Source: Flavobacteriales bacterium (GTDB lineage: Bacteria; Bacteroidota; Bacteroidia; Flavobacteriales_D; Sanyastnellaceae). Taken from it: a stretch of 64,000 bases of DNA. The DNA lies in contig CANIBZ010000007.1 in NCBI GenBank assembly GCA_947466425.1, positions 1-64,000 on the forward strand, given 5' to 3'. The position numbers and the translations under genes were made by a program. Shown here one piece after another: positions 47,127-56,690 of the stretch; the first letter of the stretch is position 1, and each line of letters begins with the position of its first letter. The notes under the pieces were generated by a model. It was not told the origin of the DNA. It made no database searches and saw only the letters and a program-made list of their open reading frames with translations.

Positions 47127-47265
47127 AAAATCTTTTGACGCTGTAAAATTTATGCGTGAACAGCGTGACAAATTGAGCGAGGAGTTATCTAAGATGACAA
47201 AAGAAGAAATTTTAGAATACTTCAAGAAACGCAAGACACGGGCGACAATTAAGCCCTGTGCTTAA
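47113..47265 (+). CDS. Small ORF overlapping the PIN-toxin remnant (putative TA partner)
   Basis: MKTTEKSFDAVKFMREQRDKLSEELSKMTKEEILEYFKKRKTRATIKPCA; paralog of 43245..43400. Confidence 0.72.
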   Translation: MKTTEKSFDAVKFMREQRDKLSEELSKMTKEEILEYFKKRKTRATIKPCA

Positions 47266-48062
47266 CGCTGCCCAACCACCTCCAACGCAAACACCAACGG
47301 CATTTTATTTCCGAAGTGCTTGACGCGGAATTTGCCAGGTTCGAATTCTTCGGCGTGCTTGAAACAGGCGTATGGAGAAAAATCGAATTCTTGAAATTGA
47401 GTTAGCTGAAGGCCTTGTCCTAGAAGCGATGTAAGGACTTCGCTGGTGGAGTGGTTCCAATAAGCGCAAGTGATTTCAATGTCGGAAGTGGGGTCGGCGT
47501 AAGTGCCGGTGCTGGTTTCAATATCGGGTCCAGCATTGAAGTAATTGTATCCCAACGTTTGAAAGTCGTTGTCGAACATCCACATGACCGGATGAAATTC
47601 AACGAAAATAAATTTGCCCGAAGGCTTCAAGAAATGAGAAACAACTTCCGCCCAAAGATGTAAATCGGGCAGCCATCCAATGGTTCCGTAACTGGTGAAC
47701 ACGATGTCGAATTTTTTGTCGAGATGATCCTTCAAATCATACACATTGCAACAAACAAACTCGGCGTTCAAATTCATTTGCGCGTTTAGCTCTCTCGCTT
47801 TTTCAATGGCCGTGTCTGAAAGATCCACTCCCGTTACTTCAGCACCCATTCGCGATAGCGAGAGCGAGTCTTGTCCGAAGTGACACTGCAAATGCAAAAT
47901 AGATTTACCGCGGATGTCGCCCAACAAATTCAATTCAATTTCATTCAACGAAGTTTTTCCATTCAGAAATTCTTCCAAAAAATAAAAATCAGATTTCATG
48001 TGAACAGCAACACGCTTGTTCCATGAGGTTCTATTCATTTCAAACAATTCGCTCTGTTTCAT
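47262..48062 (-). CDS. Class I SAM-dependent methyltransferase
   Basis: ILHLQCHFGQDSLSLSRMGAEVTGVDLSDTAIEKARELN; FDIVFTSYGTIGWLPDL. Confidence 0.92.
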   Translation of the reverse strand: MKQSELFEMNRTSWNKRVAVHMKSDFYFLEEFLNGKTSLNEIELNLLGDIRGKSILHLQCHFGQDSLSLSRMGAEVTGVDLSDTAIEKARELNAQMNLNAEFVCCNVYDLKDHLDKKFDIVFTSYGTIGWLPDLHLWAEVVSHFLKPSGKFIFVEFHPVMWMFDNDFQTLGYNYFNAGPDIETSTGTYADPTSDIEITCAYWNHSTSEVLTSLLGQGLQLTQFQEFDFSPYACFKHAEEFEPGKFRVKHFGNKMPLVFALEVVGQR

Positions 48063-48634
48063 TATCCTATTCGTTTAACAACACTTGCACTTATTTTTTC
48101 ATAGAACTGATGCGGATGTTGCGTGCGCCAATTCACTTCGTTCAAATTTCCACCCGAAACAAAATATTGATCAATGTAAGCCTTTGAAAAATCTTCCAAT
48201 ACGTGATCTCTGAAATTCACCAAGGCAATCCATCCATCGTCATCGTTCACATCTTCAAACCACTCTTCGTAATAACAATCGTCGCTCGTATGGAAGTTCA
48301 AAACATTTTCACCAATGAAAATGAATTTCGTTATTCCTGAATGAATCAAATGATCGGCGAATTCTCTCTTCAAAAACATGATGTCGTTGTACAACAAGTC
48401 GTTCCATTCGCCAATCAATTCAACAATCGCATAACCCTCGCCGTAATGGGCGAAGAGCAATTTCACAAATAGCGTTTGACTGCCAATGTTGTCCCACTGC
48501 GGATGAATATAGAAATCGTAAATCTTGTTGCTGAATTCGAATTCAGAATACTCCTGGTTGTAAAACGGAGAAAGCTCATCTTCCTCAGCGCAATACAATC
48601 CCCTCCAATTATAATAGGGCTCTAACGTGTGCAT
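48062..48634 (-). CDS. Conserved hypothetical protein
   Basis: 190-aa ORF abutting murQ and the methyltransferase on the same strand; domain not identified. Confidence 0.65.
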   Translation of the reverse strand: MHTLEPYYNWRGLYCAEEDELSPFYNQEYSEFEFSNKIYDFYIHPQWDNIGSQTLFVKLLFAHYGEGYAIVELIGEWNDLLYNDIMFLKREFADHLIHSGITKFIFIGENVLNFHTSDDCYYEEWFEDVNDDDGWIALVNFRDHVLEDFSKAYIDQYFVSGGNLNEVNWRTQHPHQFYEKISASVVKRIG

Positions 48635-48635
48635 G

Positions 48636-49439
48636 TTATTTTTTCAACGAGTCAACGGCTAATCTAACGCTTCCTTCTTTCAACAAAAGTGCTTTCGCTT
48701 CCTGTGCATTCAATCCTGTTTCTTCCATCACCATGCGCGTGCCTCGATCGACCAATTTGTAGTTGGAAAGCTGCATGTCTACCATCTTGTTTCCCTTCAC
48801 ATGTCCGAGTTGAATGAAGGTGCAGGTGGTAAGCATGTTCAACACTAACTTCTGCGCGGTTCCACTTTTTAATCTTGTACTTCCTGTTACGAACTCAGGT
48901 CCCACAACCACTTCAACAGGGAATTTCGAAACAGCTGCAACAGCCGATCCCGCGTTGCAAACCACACATCCGGTTGAAATGCCTTCTTCGTTGCATTTCT
49001 TCAAAGCTCCAATGACATAGGGTGTTCTTCCCGACGCAGCAATTCCAACCACCACATCATTTTGAGTTATGTTGAAGGTCCGAAGGTCTTTCCAGCCTTG
49101 CTCTTCATCGTCTTCAGCGAATTCAACAGCTTTGCGAATGGCGCCGTCGCCTCCGGCAATAATTCCGATCACTCTTCCGAAGTCTACTCCGAAAGTTGGC
49201 GGACATTCAGATGCGTCAACAATACCAAGCCTTCCGCTGGTGCCTGCGCCCATGTAAAACAGTCTTCCGCCTTGTTTCATTTTCGAAACAATTTCAGCAA
49301 TCAAATTTTCAATTTGTGGAAGCGAAGCCGCCACGGCCTCAGGCACAGAGCGGTCTTCCGTATTCATGCCCTGAAGCAATTCCGAAATGGATTTACGTTC
49401 GAGTTCGTTGTGATGGCTTGCAGATTCGGTTGTTGACAT
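48636..49439 (-). CDS. murQ: N-acetylmuramic acid 6-phosphate etherase
   Basis: GGRLFYMGAGTSGRLGIVDASECPPTFG, GIAASGRTPYVIGAL, STRLKSGTAQKLVLNMLTT. Confidence 0.94.
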   Translation of the reverse strand: MSTTESASHHNELERKSISELLQGMNTEDRSVPEAVAASLPQIENLIAEIVSKMKQGGRLFYMGAGTSGRLGIVDASECPPTFGVDFGRVIGIIAGGDGAIRKAVEFAEDDEEQGWKDLRTFNITQNDVVVGIAASGRTPYVIGALKKCNEEGISTGCVVCNAGSAVAAVSKFPVEVVVGPEFVTGSTRLKSGTAQKLVLNMLTTCTFIQLGHVKGNKMVDMQLSNYKLVDRGTRMVMEETGLNAQEAKALLLKEGSVRLAVDSLKK

Positions 49440-49550
49440 GATAATTGTTTTTCAACACGAAGGTAAGAAAGGTGTTCACAACCCGTTTCATTTAGAATTA
49501 AATCTTAATGAGTGATTGTTTATTTTCGAAAGAGTAAAATGCAAATTTAT

Positions 49551-51170
49551 ATGAAGAAAATTCTTGGATTAATGTTGGTGCTTTTCACTTCGGTGACGGC
49601 CTTCACACAAACAGACTCTACTATTACTGGCGATGTAGATGTGGCTGCAAATGCAACGAAAATGCTAACTGCGGAGCACGAATATGTAACAGGAAATATG
49701 CGTGGGGCCCTTACGATTTTTCGCGAAGTGTTAGCGAATGATCCAAGGAACTACAAGGCCCAATTGGGTGAAGCGGAATGTTACTACAACTTGAAAAAAT
49801 ATTCGGACGCATTCAAATCATTGGATAAAGCAACGAAAATTAAAGCTGGTGAAGAAAGGAAGGAGTTGATCTTGTTTTATGCCAAGTGTTATCACAGAAC
49901 AGGAGAGTTGGACAAGGCCATTGAAAAATACAACGCCTATTTGAAATTGGAAAAACCCAAATCTTATGAAGCGGAAGAGGCAACTAAGTACATACGTGAA
50001 TGCGAGTTCGCAAAACGTAAAATGGAAAAGCCCGCAGATGTTACCATGACTAATTTAGGAGGTGCCATTAATTCACGCTTGGAAGAATACGCTCCGAGTA
50101 TTACGGCAGATGGAAAGATGATTGTTTTCACGTCACGTCGCGACAACACCACTTCTCCGCCAGAGCGCATGGGAAAGAACATTGACGAGAAAGGAGATTA
50201 TAAGTTTTATGAAGATATCTATTTCAGTGTTATTGATTCTGTAACCGGTGAATGGAGTGATTGCGAGCAGTTACCAGGTTATGTGAATACAAATTATCAC
50301 GATGCGGTGTTGAGCATTGTTCCTGATGGATCTATGATCTATGTTTATAAGAACGATGGAGATAATGCTGGAGATATTTTCTATTCGAAAAAAGGAGAAA
50401 CGAAGTGGCGCGAAGCCGAGCGCTTGCCGAAGAGCATTAACTCGACGTATTTTGAAAGTAGCGTTTCTCAAACAGCCGATGGTTCTAGGTTGTACTTCAT
50501 CAGTGAACGTCAGACAGGTCTCGGACGTGGTGATATTTACTATTCTGAAAAGTCAGGTTCTGGTTGGGGAAAACCAACGAATATGGGTCCGGTAATTAAT
50601 ACGCCTTACGATGAGAAATTTGTATTTATTCATCCGAATGGAAAGACCTTGTTCTTCGCATCTGAAGGACATCTAGGCATGGGCAGTTACGACATCTTTA
50701 AAACGGAACTCGTAAATGGCGTTTGGTCGAAGCCAGTGAATTTGGGGTATCCGATTAATACCGTAAACGAAGAGTCTACTTTTTCCCTTACTGCTGACAA
50801 CAAAAACATGTATATCGCTGCAGAGTATAAAGATTCATATGGCGATAGAGATATTTATAAATTGGATATTTCACGTTACGCATTAATGAGCGAGGGTTAT
50901 GAAAAAAGTGTTTACGCTCAATTAATTGCCATTGTTGAGGACGCTAACGGAAAACCATTTAAAGGTGTTAAGATTAAAGTGGAAGATTTGGATTCCGGTG
51001 AAATTCAAAATGGAGAAACGGATAAAGCTGGTTATTGCCGCGTGAATGTTCAAGGTGGAAAAAGCTACAAGGTAACAGCAGAGAAAGATGAGAAGAAATT
51101 TTCGGAAGAAGTGAAGATTGAAATGAAGAACAGCGGTGAAACCATTCGTAAATGGGAGATTAAACTCTAA
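49551..51170 (+). CDS. TPR / PD40 propeller envelope protein
   Basis: TPR region then PD40 repeats (GKMIVFTSRRD, GSRLYFISERQTGLGRGDIYYSE, GKTLFFASEGHLGMGSYDIF) and a carboxypeptidase-regulatory-like end. Confidence 0.85.
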   Translation: MKKILGLMLVLFTSVTAFTQTDSTITGDVDVAANATKMLTAEHEYVTGNMRGALTIFREVLANDPRNYKAQLGEAECYYNLKKYSDAFKSLDKATKIKAGEERKELILFYAKCYHRTGELDKAIEKYNAYLKLEKPKSYEAEEATKYIRECEFAKRKMEKPADVTMTNLGGAINSRLEEYAPSITADGKMIVFTSRRDNTTSPPERMGKNIDEKGDYKFYEDIYFSVIDSVTGEWSDCEQLPGYVNTNYHDAVLSIVPDGSMIYVYKNDGDNAGDIFYSKKGETKWREAERLPKSINSTYFESSVSQTADGSRLYFISERQTGLGRGDIYYSEKSGSGWGKPTNMGPVINTPYDEKFVFIHPNGKTLFFASEGHLGMGSYDIFKTELVNGVWSKPVNLGYPINTVNEESTFSLTADNKNMYIAAEYKDSYGDRDIYKLDISRYALMSEGYEKSVYAQLIAIVEDANGKPFKGVKIKVEDLDSGEIQNGETDKAGYCRVNVQGGKSYKVTAEKDEKKFSEEVKIEMKNSGETIRKWEIKL

Positions 51171-53083
51171 TTGCCTATTTGTTTGAACTGTGAAGTGAAG
51201 GATTTCAAATCCTTCCACCACGAATAATCTTTTGCGTAGATGGCGTTCATTTGTTGGACGCCATCTTCGTTTAGAACAACAGCGTTTTTATTCGGAGTCA
51301 AAATTCCAGATTTTATTTTTGGAAGTTGACTTGCAAATTCAGCACTTACTTTTCCGTATCCCACCCACGATCTTTTTCCAACAAAAACCTTTAACGCATT
51401 GCTGAAAGCCGATGCTGGTTTTGAAGTGAAAAGAACAGAAGGAAAAAGAAGTAGCGTGAAGAAAGAACTAATGAAATCGAATGCGCGTTTTTGGCGTTTG
51501 TTCAGTGTGTTCGAAATGGAGTTCACAGTAACGAAGAAGCCTTCTGTAGCGCTTTGTATATGCTGACTTCCAATGATGAATAAGCTTTCGGGCGGTGCAA
51601 TTTTGAATTCAAGTTGAAGGGAAGAAAGCGTACCCATTTCCGAAATAATTTCACTGCTGCTTAAGTCTTTCGCACAGAAAATAATTTCCTGAATTTTGTG
51701 AATGCGAACATATTCGAAAAGCGAAAGACTGCGCGATTTTTCTGAATTCATTTGCTCGAAAGAAGCAATGGGATAATCTATCTGATGTAAAAAAGTTTGA
51801 ACGCGTGTACCTTCTTCTTCCGAACCGATGAGCAAAATTCTCTTTTTCGGATTGCCTTGCCAATTCCACTTTCCTGAAATGATTTTGCTGAACAACGCGT
51901 GTATAAGGGGAAGTGAAACAATAGCAAACAATGCGCTCAAAAGAATTACGATTCGCGAAAAGCGAATGGTTTCTGGAAGAAGTGAATAAATGAGCAGTGT
52001 AATAATTGAAACCAAAAGAACCGGCTTTAGCGTGCGCTGCGGAAAGACGGGCTTGTCATAAGCGCCATTCAACCAATTTCCAATTAAAGTAAATGCTGTG
52101 ATAACACTAGCCGTGATTAGCATGAGTGAACCGTCGAAATTTTTCGATTGCCATTGCGAATAGTGATCGGCGAAGGTGTAGATTCCCATGCTGAGAACTG
52201 CTGCATCTGCAAGGGGCAGAAGGCTTGCTGTAACAACGCGTGATACGATGGAAACCGAAGCGCGCATCCACACGGCCATCTGAATAAAGAACGAAAACCA
52301 TTTTGCATGCGACGCAGAAAAGTGTTTGCGAGCGAAGATGATCATAGCATTGTAGAACACATAGACGTAATTCAAACTACCTTTCTTCGTACTCTCTCCT
52401 TTGTAGTGAATAATGCTGGTTTCAGGAAAATAATAATTCTTCCATCCGCCTTGAATAATGCGCCAACTCAAATCAATATCTTCTCCGTACATAAAGAATG
52501 CTTCGTCTAACAAGCCCACTTGATCCAAAGCTTTCTTCCGCATGAACATAAATGCTCCAGCTAGAATTTCAATCTCGCATGTTTCATCGTAGCTGAGATG
52601 TCCTAAATAATACCGATTGAATTTTTTGCTTTTTGGAAATATTTTCGAGATTCCAAAAATCTTATAAAAACTTGTTTCAGGAGTAGGAAGTCCGCGTTTC
52701 GATTCAGGAAGTAAAATTCCTTTTCCGTCTACCATGGGAACGCCTAGTCCGCCTGCTTCCGGATGTGCATCCATGAAGTGAAGCACTTTCGAAAAAGTGT
52801 CTTCCTTCACAACGGTATCAGGATTCAACAAAAGAATATATTCTCCTTTGGCAATGCGCATACCTTGGTTGTTGGCTTTGGAAAAACCTGTGTTGTCTTT
52901 GTTGGCAATGAGATTCACCCAAGGGAATTTCTCTTCCACCATTTCATTCGAACCGTCAACGCTGTTGTTGTCCACAACAATCACTTCAACATCTATTCCG
53001 CGCATAGCAGCGTAAACAGAAGCGAGGCATTGTTCAAGGAAATACTTGACGTTGTAGTTTACTATGATGACGGTTAAACGCAT
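51167..53083 (-). CDS. GT2 glycosyltransferase fused to a polyprenyl glycosylphosphotransferase-like membrane/nucleotide-binding region
   Basis: N-terminal TVIIVNYNVKYFLEQCL...GEYILLLNPDTVV; C-terminal multi-TM, KRILLIGSEEEGTRVQTFL, KRQKRAFDFISSFFTLLLF. Confidence 0.82.
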   Translation of the reverse strand: MRLTVIIVNYNVKYFLEQCLASVYAAMRGIDVEVIVVDNNSVDGSNEMVEEKFPWVNLIANKDNTGFSKANNQGMRIAKGEYILLLNPDTVVKEDTFSKVLHFMDAHPEAGGLGVPMVDGKGILLPESKRGLPTPETSFYKIFGISKIFPKSKKFNRYYLGHLSYDETCEIEILAGAFMFMRKKALDQVGLLDEAFFMYGEDIDLSWRIIQGGWKNYYFPETSIIHYKGESTKKGSLNYVYVFYNAMIIFARKHFSASHAKWFSFFIQMAVWMRASVSIVSRVVTASLLPLADAAVLSMGIYTFADHYSQWQSKNFDGSLMLITASVITAFTLIGNWLNGAYDKPVFPQRTLKPVLLVSIITLLIYSLLPETIRFSRIVILLSALFAIVSLPLIHALFSKIISGKWNWQGNPKKRILLIGSEEEGTRVQTFLHQIDYPIASFEQMNSEKSRSLSLFEYVRIHKIQEIIFCAKDLSSSEIISEMGTLSSLQLEFKIAPPESLFIIGSQHIQSATEGFFVTVNSISNTLNKRQKRAFDFISSFFTLLLFPSVLFTSKPASAFSNALKVFVGKRSWVGYGKVSAEFASQLPKIKSGILTPNKNAVVLNEDGVQQMNAIYAKDYSWWKDLKSFTSQFKQIGN

Positions 53084-53154
53084 GGGACGGCAATTTACTA
53101 TCTTTTAACGAATTCTTCAGTCATTTCGTGCAGGGAATGAATACATTTAACCCC

Positions 53155-54480
53155 ATGAAATACATTTTAGGATTGGCCTTGGTTTTAGTGAGCTTTCTCC
53201 AGGTTTTCGCTCAGGATACGTTGAAACCGAAAGAGCTTCCATTTAAAATTTCTGAAATTAAGAAGTTAGATGCAGAAGAATTGCTGGATAAGAAGGAAGG
53301 AACCTTTGTAACCGGAGTGCCTGATTTTAGTGTGGATCCGTTGAATGGATTCGGCTACGGAATAGAAGGGTCGCTTATTTTCAATGGAAAAAAATCTAAT
53401 CCGTTTTTTGAATACACTCCCTATGACAAGAAAATTGACATGGTTCTTTTCAACACTTCGCGTCAGCAACGCGAATTTATTTTAACCTATGACCAACCCT
53501 ATGTCTTTCATTCGAAGTGGCGTCTGCGCGGCGAAGTTGGCTATGAAAAGAATCCGAATTTATTGTACTTCGGTTTGGATAAAAGTTCCCTTCAAACGCT
53601 CTCACAACTTTCAGCTGCCGATGGAATTCCTTCCAACAATACTAGCGACAATTACACCGATTACGAAAATGCTTTGGGAGCAAATGCGAATTTTAATACC
53701 TACACGAAAGAAGAATACATCTTTAATGTGAGCGGAGAATATGCCTTGCTAGATTCTCGAATGCGCATTCTCGCGGGATTTGAAATTGCGAAGTTGAACA
53801 TTACCACGAATGAGGCATCACGAATTCGATTAGATGCATTGAACAATCAGATGCTTGGCGTTGGGAAGTCGCTGGTTACATTTCTTCAAGTTGGAATTGT
53901 TTATGACACGCGCGACTTCGAACCTGATCCGAACCGAGGCGTTTTCGCTGAGGTCACCGATGAATATGGAAGTCATGTGTTGGGTTCAGATTACAACATG
54001 AATAAACTTTTTGGACAAGTGAAATTCTACAAACGTCTTTTTCCAAATACATTCAAAAAAGTTGTTTGGGCGAACAGAGCAGGTGCTGGGTATACGTTTG
54101 GAAGTTCACCCTTTTTTGAATATCAAGATGAATGGAGTTCAGAAGGAAGCATTGAAGGATTGGGAGGCGCGAATACTTTGCGCGGATACAAACAAAGTAG
54201 ATTTTTAGACAGAGGAATGTATTTCGTGAATTCGGAATTGCGTGTGCGTTTGTTTGAACGCATGATAGCCAAACAAAATGTTGGATTCGGATTGGTTCCC
54301 TTCATAGATGCAGGAAGCGTATTCAATACTGTTAATGATCTAACTGCGAAAGGGAGTCTTCGTTATTCTTACGGAATGGGTGCAAGAATTATTTGGAATC
54401 AGAGTACCATCTTGCGTTTCGATTTAGCGCATTCGAAAGAAGATCAGCAGTTCTTCTTTACGTTTGATCACGCGTTTTAA
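53155..54480 (+). CDS. BamA/TamA-family outer-membrane protein
   Basis: VGIVYDTRDFEPDPNRGVFAEV, GLGGANTLRGYKQSRFLDRGMYFVNSELR, terminal aromatic FTFDHAF. Confidence 0.85.
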   Translation: MKYILGLALVLVSFLQVFAQDTLKPKELPFKISEIKKLDAEELLDKKEGTFVTGVPDFSVDPLNGFGYGIEGSLIFNGKKSNPFFEYTPYDKKIDMVLFNTSRQQREFILTYDQPYVFHSKWRLRGEVGYEKNPNLLYFGLDKSSLQTLSQLSAADGIPSNNTSDNYTDYENALGANANFNTYTKEEYIFNVSGEYALLDSRMRILAGFEIAKLNITTNEASRIRLDALNNQMLGVGKSLVTFLQVGIVYDTRDFEPDPNRGVFAEVTDEYGSHVLGSDYNMNKLFGQVKFYKRLFPNTFKKVVWANRAGAGYTFGSSPFFEYQDEWSSEGSIEGLGGANTLRGYKQSRFLDRGMYFVNSELRVRLFERMIAKQNVGFGLVPFIDAGSVFNTVNDLTAKGSLRYSYGMGARIIWNQSTILRFDLAHSKEDQQFFFTFDHAF

Positions 54481-55091
54481 TGATTGGCTTTTCCGTATGG
54501 AACGCGTTGTTGCAAACTTCTTCCCAATGTAATTTCATCGGTGTATTCCAACTCTGCACCAACCGCAATACCTCGTGCAATCGAAGTGATTTCGATCGGA
54601 AGGGCTTGTAGTTTTTTCGAAATATAAAACGCTGTTGTTTCTCCTTCCATGGTTGCATTAAACGCGAAGATGATTTCAGTCACGTGATCACGCTCGCACC
54701 GTTCAATGAGGCTTTGAACGGTTAAGTCGGAAGGGCCAATGCCGTCCATCGGAGAGATAAGTCCGCATAGCACATGATACAATCCATGAAACTGCGATGT
54801 GCCTTCCACCGCCATCACATCGCGAATATCTGCTACCACGCAAACCGTTTGCTTGTCTCTTCTGTCGTTGGAACAAATTCCGCAGAGTTTATCGTCTGAA
54901 AGGTTGTGACAATTCGAACAAAATTGCACGTGTTGTTTCATGAGTTGAAAGGAAGAAGAGAAGCGTTCCACTTCATCGTTCGAACGGCGCAGAAGATCTA
55001 AGACCAAACGAAGCGCAGTCTTGCGGCCAATGCCTGGCAACGAAGACATTTGGTCAACGGCAGTTTCTATCCATTTCGAACTTGAACTCAT
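54477..55091 (-). CDS. recR: Recombination protein RecR
   Basis: LPGIGRKTALRLVLDLL, CSNCHNLSDDKLCGIC, GLYHVLCGLISPMDGIGP. Confidence 0.96.
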   Translation of the reverse strand: MSSSSKWIETAVDQMSSLPGIGRKTALRLVLDLLRRSNDEVERFSSSFQLMKQHVQFCSNCHNLSDDKLCGICSNDRRDKQTVCVVADIRDVMAVEGTSQFHGLYHVLCGLISPMDGIGPSDLTVQSLIERCERDHVTEIIFAFNATMEGETTAFYISKKLQALPIEITSIARGIAVGAELEYTDEITLGRSLQQRVPYGKANH

Positions 55092-55181
55092 GGCAGCGAA
55101 ATTACATGCTGTTGTTCGAAACCTTTTCAATAAACAAAAAGACTTTTCAAAAAAATGAATTAATTGCAAAGAAAAACGCGC

Positions 55182-56660
55182 ATGTCTCCTCTTGTAATTG
55201 CATTAGTTCTTATTGTGTATTTCATTGCTCTTTTCGCGGTGGCTGTTGTGACATCTAAAAAAGCCGACAACGCTTCGTTTTTCAAGGCGAACAAAAGTGC
55301 GTCTTGGGTGTTGGTTGCTTTCGGAATGATAGGCACCTCGCTTTCAGGTGTGACCTTTGTTTCAGTGCCAGGAACCGTGAGTATTGTGGGTATGCAGTAC
55401 TTCATGATGGCACTCGGATTTTTTGCAGGATACTTTGTCGTGGCGTATGTGCTCTTGCCGCTCTATTACAAATTGAATTTAACTTCCATCTACTCGTATT
55501 TGGAACAACGCTTTGGTTCTCCGGCTTATGAGCTCGGCGCCTTGTTTTTTATTCTTTCACGAACGGTAGGCGCCTCGCTTCGCCTGTTCTTGGTGGTAAA
55601 CGTCATTCAGTTTTTAATTATGGATGCCCTCGGAATTCCATTCGCGGTGACTGCTGGAATTACGTTGCTTATGATTTTAGCATACACCTACAACGGCGGT
55701 GTGAAGACCATTGTGTGGACAGACACCCTTCAAACATTTTTTATGTTGTCGGCCTTGGTGGGATGTGTCATTTATATTTTGAATCAGCTCGGTGGTTGGG
55801 ATGCCGCGTGGCAAGCCATTTCTAGCACGAAGGCCACGAGCGGATTGGATTTGGCTTATGTGTTTAACGGCGATGTTCTGCACAAGAAATTTTTCTTGAA
55901 ACAGTTTTTGGGAGGCGCATTCATTACGATTGCCATGACCGGATTGGATCAGGAAATGATGCAGAAGAACATCAGTGTTTCGAATTTGAAAGACTCTCAG
56001 CGCAACATGATTTCGTTCAGTGCAGTTATGGTGATTGTGGTTGGAATGTTCTTGTTTTTAGGTGCGTTGCTCTTCGTTTACATGCAGCAGTTTCAGTTGG
56101 AAACAGCGTATACGGGTGATGCCATTTTCCCAACGATGGTTATGCAGCACATGCCACCGATTATGGGATTGTTGTTCATTGTAGGGTTGGTGAGTGCGCT
56201 GTTTCCCTCGGCCGACGGGGCTATTACGGCATTGACGTCTTCGTTTTGCATTGACTTGCTTCGCTTTTCGAAAATGGAAAAGACAGAAGAAGAAAAGGCG
56301 AAAATTCGCAAACGCGTGCATTTGGCGTTTACGGTTTTGTTCTTTTTCATCGTCTTGTATTTCCGATGGTTGAATGAAAAGACGATTGTAGATCTGCTCA
56401 TGGATTTAGCCGGATACACCTACGGCCCGTTGTTGGGCTTGTTTGCCTTCGGCATACTTACGCAACGCGTATTGATAGGCAGCAAATGGAATGTGGTAGT
56501 GATTTGTTTGCTATCTCCTGTGATGACTTATTTGCTTGCCATCAATAGTAAGGTTTGGTTCTTCGGCTACGAAATGGGAGCGGAGAATCTAATTGTGAAT
56601 GGTACTATAACGTTCGCCTTACTTTACTTGCGAAGCAGTTCGCGTCAAAATCTTGCGTAG
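55182..56660 (+). CDS. Sodium:solute symporter
   Basis: Polytopic SSS family; ASWVLVAFGMIGTSLSGVTFVSVPG; FPSADGAITALTSSFCID. Confidence 0.93.
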   Translation: MSPLVIALVLIVYFIALFAVAVVTSKKADNASFFKANKSASWVLVAFGMIGTSLSGVTFVSVPGTVSIVGMQYFMMALGFFAGYFVVAYVLLPLYYKLNLTSIYSYLEQRFGSPAYELGALFFILSRTVGASLRLFLVVNVIQFLIMDALGIPFAVTAGITLLMILAYTYNGGVKTIVWTDTLQTFFMLSALVGCVIYILNQLGGWDAAWQAISSTKATSGLDLAYVFNGDVLHKKFFLKQFLGGAFITIAMTGLDQEMMQKNISVSNLKDSQRNMISFSAVMVIVVGMFLFLGALLFVYMQQFQLETAYTGDAIFPTMVMQHMPPIMGLLFIVGLVSALFPSADGAITALTSSFCIDLLRFSKMEKTEEEKAKIRKRVHLAFTVLFFFIVLYFRWLNEKTIVDLLMDLAGYTYGPLLGLFAFGILTQRVLIGSKWNVVVICLLSPVMTYLLAINSKVWFFGYEMGAENLIVNGTITFALLYLRSSSRQNLA

Positions 56661-56690
56661 CATCTTTCGTAGAATCTTCGACTTCGTCGA
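56651..56690 (-). repeat. Mini-palindrome array with AGA (TCT) spacers, overlapping the symporter stop codon
   Basis: Plus strand tct TGCGTAGCA tct TTCGTAGAA tct TCGAC-TTC-GTCGA; same unit type as the 9022 array on the opposite strand. Confidence 0.9.

Noticed and set aside
42463-47262. Integron cassette array
   Set aside because: GCGTTA-like and RYYYAAC-like strings occur, but no full attC geometry (R''-L''-L'-R') could be assembled and no integrase is in the window.
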